Below are positions 51,898-53,363 of a stretch of 53,363 bases of DNA, piece after piece. The first letter of the stretch is position 1. Each line of letters opens with the position of its first letter. The translations under genes were made by a program, and so were the position numbers. Source of the stretch: an uncultured Acidimicrobiales bacterium. GTDB lineage: Bacteria > Actinomycetota > Acidimicrobiia > Acidimicrobiales > SHLQ01. The DNA lies in the NCBI GenBank assembly GCA_938084885.1, contig CALKGG010000040.1, forward strand, positions 1 to 53,363. The letters run 5' to 3'. A model generated the notes under the pieces. That model did not search any database. It was not told where the DNA came from and saw only the letters and a list, made by a program, of their open reading frames with translations.

Positions 51898-52917
51898 TTA
51901 TTCGACATCCCAGGTTGGGTTCGATCGGAGCAAGCCCGCAAGATCGCCTTGACCCTTCGTTTCCTGCGATGCCGCAAGCTGGCTCGTGGCCTCGGCTGCG
52001 TACTCGACACGGTCGATAGCGCGAAACACGCCCACCGGAGTTGGTGAGTACGGGTCGGCCGACAACCGTGACAACGCAAAGGACACCGCAGGGTCTGGCC
52101 GCGTCTCGTCGTGAACAACGAGTGCGTCCTCGCCAACGTCAGCAACATCGACGATTACCGCATTGCCGTTGCTATCGATGACCACGCCACGCTCGTTGTC
52201 TACGCCGAATCGAACCGGCTCGCCGTGGCGAAGGTTGATCAACATTGCGTCGCGTACGTCGCGCTTGTTGATCGTGTCGAACTGGCCGTCATTGAACACG
52301 TTGCAGTTCTGGAACACTTCCACGAGGCTCGCACCGTTGTGAGCGTGTGCGCGAGCAAACGTCTCTTGCATGTGCTTTCGATCCATATCGTGGGTCCTTG
52401 CCACAAAGGAGGCCTCCGCTCCGAGCGCCAAACTGACTGCGTTGAATGGCTGATCGATCGAACCCAACGGCGAGGACTTCGTGACCTTGCCCACCTGCGA
52501 CGTCGGAGAATACTGCCCTTTGGTAAGGCCATAGATCATGTTGTTGAACAACAAGATATTCACGTTTACGTTGCGGCGCAGTGCATGGATCAGGTGGTTA
52601 CCGCCAATGGACAACATGTCGCCGTCGCCGCCAACAACCCAGACGTCGAGGTCGGGTCGGGCCATCTTTAGCCCCGTGGCAAATGCAGGGGATCGACCGT
52701 GGATCGAGTGCATCCCGTAGGTATTCATGTAGTACGGGAATCGGGCCGCGCAGCCAATGCCCGAAATGAAGACCGTGTCCTCACGGCGCACATCGAGGGT
52801 TGGCATCAGCATTTGCACCGCCGTCAGGATGGAGTAGTCGCCACATCCCGGGCACCACCGCACTTCCTGATCGGTCGACCAGTCCTTCTTCGTCGTTGCA
52901 GGTGCGTTTGCCATCAT
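51898..52917 (-). CDS. korB: 2-oxoacid:ferredoxin oxidoreductase beta subunit
   Basis: A 339-residue KorB, the thiamine-diphosphate subunit of a 2-oxoglutarate (or related) ferredoxin oxidoreductase. The iron-sulfur CPGCGDY is at residues 22-28, GCAARFPYYMNTYG at about 54, and the TPP/Mg site GGDGDMLSIGGNH ... LLFNNMIYGLTKGQYSPTS at about 96-143. The C-terminal extension of about 60 residues (from PTPVGVFRAIDRVEY) is usual for actinobacterial KorB. The ATG overlaps the korA stop (ATGA). The enzyme replaces or supplements the 2-oxoglutarate dehydrogenase step of the TCA cycle. Confidence 0.94.
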   Translation of the reverse strand: MMANAPATTKKDWSTDQEVRWCPGCGDYSILTAVQMLMPTLDVRREDTVFISGIGCAARFPYYMNTYGMHSIHGRSPAFATGLKMARPDLDVWVVGGDGDMLSIGGNHLIHALRRNVNVNILLFNNMIYGLTKGQYSPTSQVGKVTKSSPLGSIDQPFNAVSLALGAEASFVARTHDMDRKHMQETFARAHAHNGASLVEVFQNCNVFNDGQFDTINKRDVRDAMLINLRHGEPVRFGVDNERGVVIDSNGNAVIVDVADVGEDALVVHDETRPDPAVSFALSRLSADPYSPTPVGVFRAIDRVEYAAEATSQLAASQETKGQGDLAGLLRSNPTWDVE

Positions 52918-53363
52918 GAAACCTTTGCGTTTGTCATGAAAGCGAGGATCTCTCGCTCAAGTTCGCCAGCGGTGAATGGCTGACCCATCACCTTGTTGAT
53001 CGGCTTTGCATCCACCAGGAATTCGGCCCTGATGAGTTTGACGAGTTGCCCCATGTTCAACTCGGGGATGATCACGTTGTCGAAACGTGCGAGCACGTCG
53101 CCGAGATCCTTCGGAAATGGGTGAATGTGCGTGAGATGCACGTGTGCAACCTTTGTGCCATCGGCTCGAAGACGGCGCATTGCGCCAGTGATAGCTCCCC
53201 ACGTGGAGCCCCAGCCAACAATCACCGTGTCAGCATCGGCGTCGCCCTCGACCGAGGTCAACGGAATATCTTCGGCAATGATGTCGATTCGTTCCTTTCG
53301 CAGATGCGTCATGCGTTCGTGGTTCGCCGGGTCATAGGACACGTTGCCTGTGCCATCGGCCTT
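52914..53363 (-). CDS. korA: 2-oxoacid:ferredoxin oxidoreductase alpha subunit (3' part)
   Basis: The last 149 codons of KorA; the gene continues past the right edge. The text DGTGNVSYDPANHERMTHLRKE is from the end of the core, and the C-terminal domain includes VIVGWGSTWGAITGAMRRLR, HVHLTHIHPFPKDL and the domain ending GQPFTAGELEREILAFM. Together with KorB it forms the alpha-beta oxidoreductase. A Met at 53342 is internal and is not the start. Confidence 0.92.
   Translation of the reverse strand, partial: KADGTGNVSYDPANHERMTHLRKERIDIIAEDIPLTSVEGDADADTVIVGWGSTWGAITGAMRRLRADGTKVAHVHLTHIHPFPKDLGDVLARFDNVIIPELNMGQLVKLIRAEFLVDAKPINKVMGQPFTAGELEREILAFMTNAKVS

Overview
The window comes from a GC-rich (by eye about 60%) member of the Actinomycetota. 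The evidence is a mycothione reductase, a complete conservon (cvnABCD: sensor kinase, roadblock, DUF742, small GTPase), a GarA-type FHA protein next to pgsA, DUF151 and MerR genes, and a tlyA-nadK-recN-pyrG-nudix-xerD cluster plus an scpA-scpB-rluB-cmk-der cluster, both laid out much as in mycobacteria. The gene content (KorAB, DUF2079, many PKD repeats, moderate rather than extreme GC) would fit the class Acidimicrobiia, but that rank is inference.

Layout. 1-5.7 kb: YihY/BrkB membrane protein, a deoxyribonucleotidase-like HAD protein, a nucleotidyltransferase, a Cof-type HAD phosphatase, a beta-hydroxyacid dehydrogenase and mycothione reductase. 5.8-10.3 kb: the cvnABCD conservon. 10.4-11.5 kb: chorismate synthase, whose start codon lies inside a perfect 14-bp inverted repeat. 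11.6-15 kb (minus strand): an M15 peptidase lipoprotein, MerR, DUF151, a zinc-ribbon GarA-like FHA protein and pgsA. 15-21.3 kb: HIT protein, DUF2079 membrane protein, SRAP/YedK, an unknown single-pass protein, an amidase_3 cell-wall hydrolase and a LigD-type polymerase domain. 21.4-25.6 kb: tRNA-Pro(GGG), a tiny zinc-ribbon membrane protein, a SpoIIE/PP2C phosphatase, Der GTPase and a DUF512 radical-SAM protein. 25.6-28.4 kb: ispH, a gene-poor 343-bp stretch and a DUF222/HNH endonuclease. 28.5-34.6 kb (minus): one run scpA-scpB-rluB-tyrA-aroA::cmk-plsC, with AroA and Cmk fused in one polypeptide. 34.7-40.4 kb: photolyase, then moxR-DUF58-transglutaminase-like (minus), where the transglutaminase core has lost its Cys and His. 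40.5-47.6 kb: tlyA-nadK-recN-pyrG-nudix-xerD-HD. 47.6-51.8 kb: a 1409-residue surface protein with a propeller-like region and about ten PKD units. 51.9 kb to the edge: korB and the 3' part of korA.

How the genes work together. Three shikimate/aromatic genes occur (aroC alone; tyrA and aroA in the scp operon). Chromosome handling is represented by ScpAB, RecN, XerD, Der and the LigD polymerase. Envelope functions are represented by the amidase, M15 peptidase, PlsC, PgsA and the PKD protein.

Most striking signal. At least 16 gene starts carry a TANNNT hexamer exactly 6 or 7 bases before an ATG or GTG, often without a Shine-Dalgarno sequence. This is the arrangement expected for leaderless mRNAs (start codon at +1), and four divergent gene pairs carry it on both sides. 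Genes inside operons instead use ATGA/GTGA overlaps or clear AGGAG-type sites. No CRISPR array, prophage or insertion sequence was seen.
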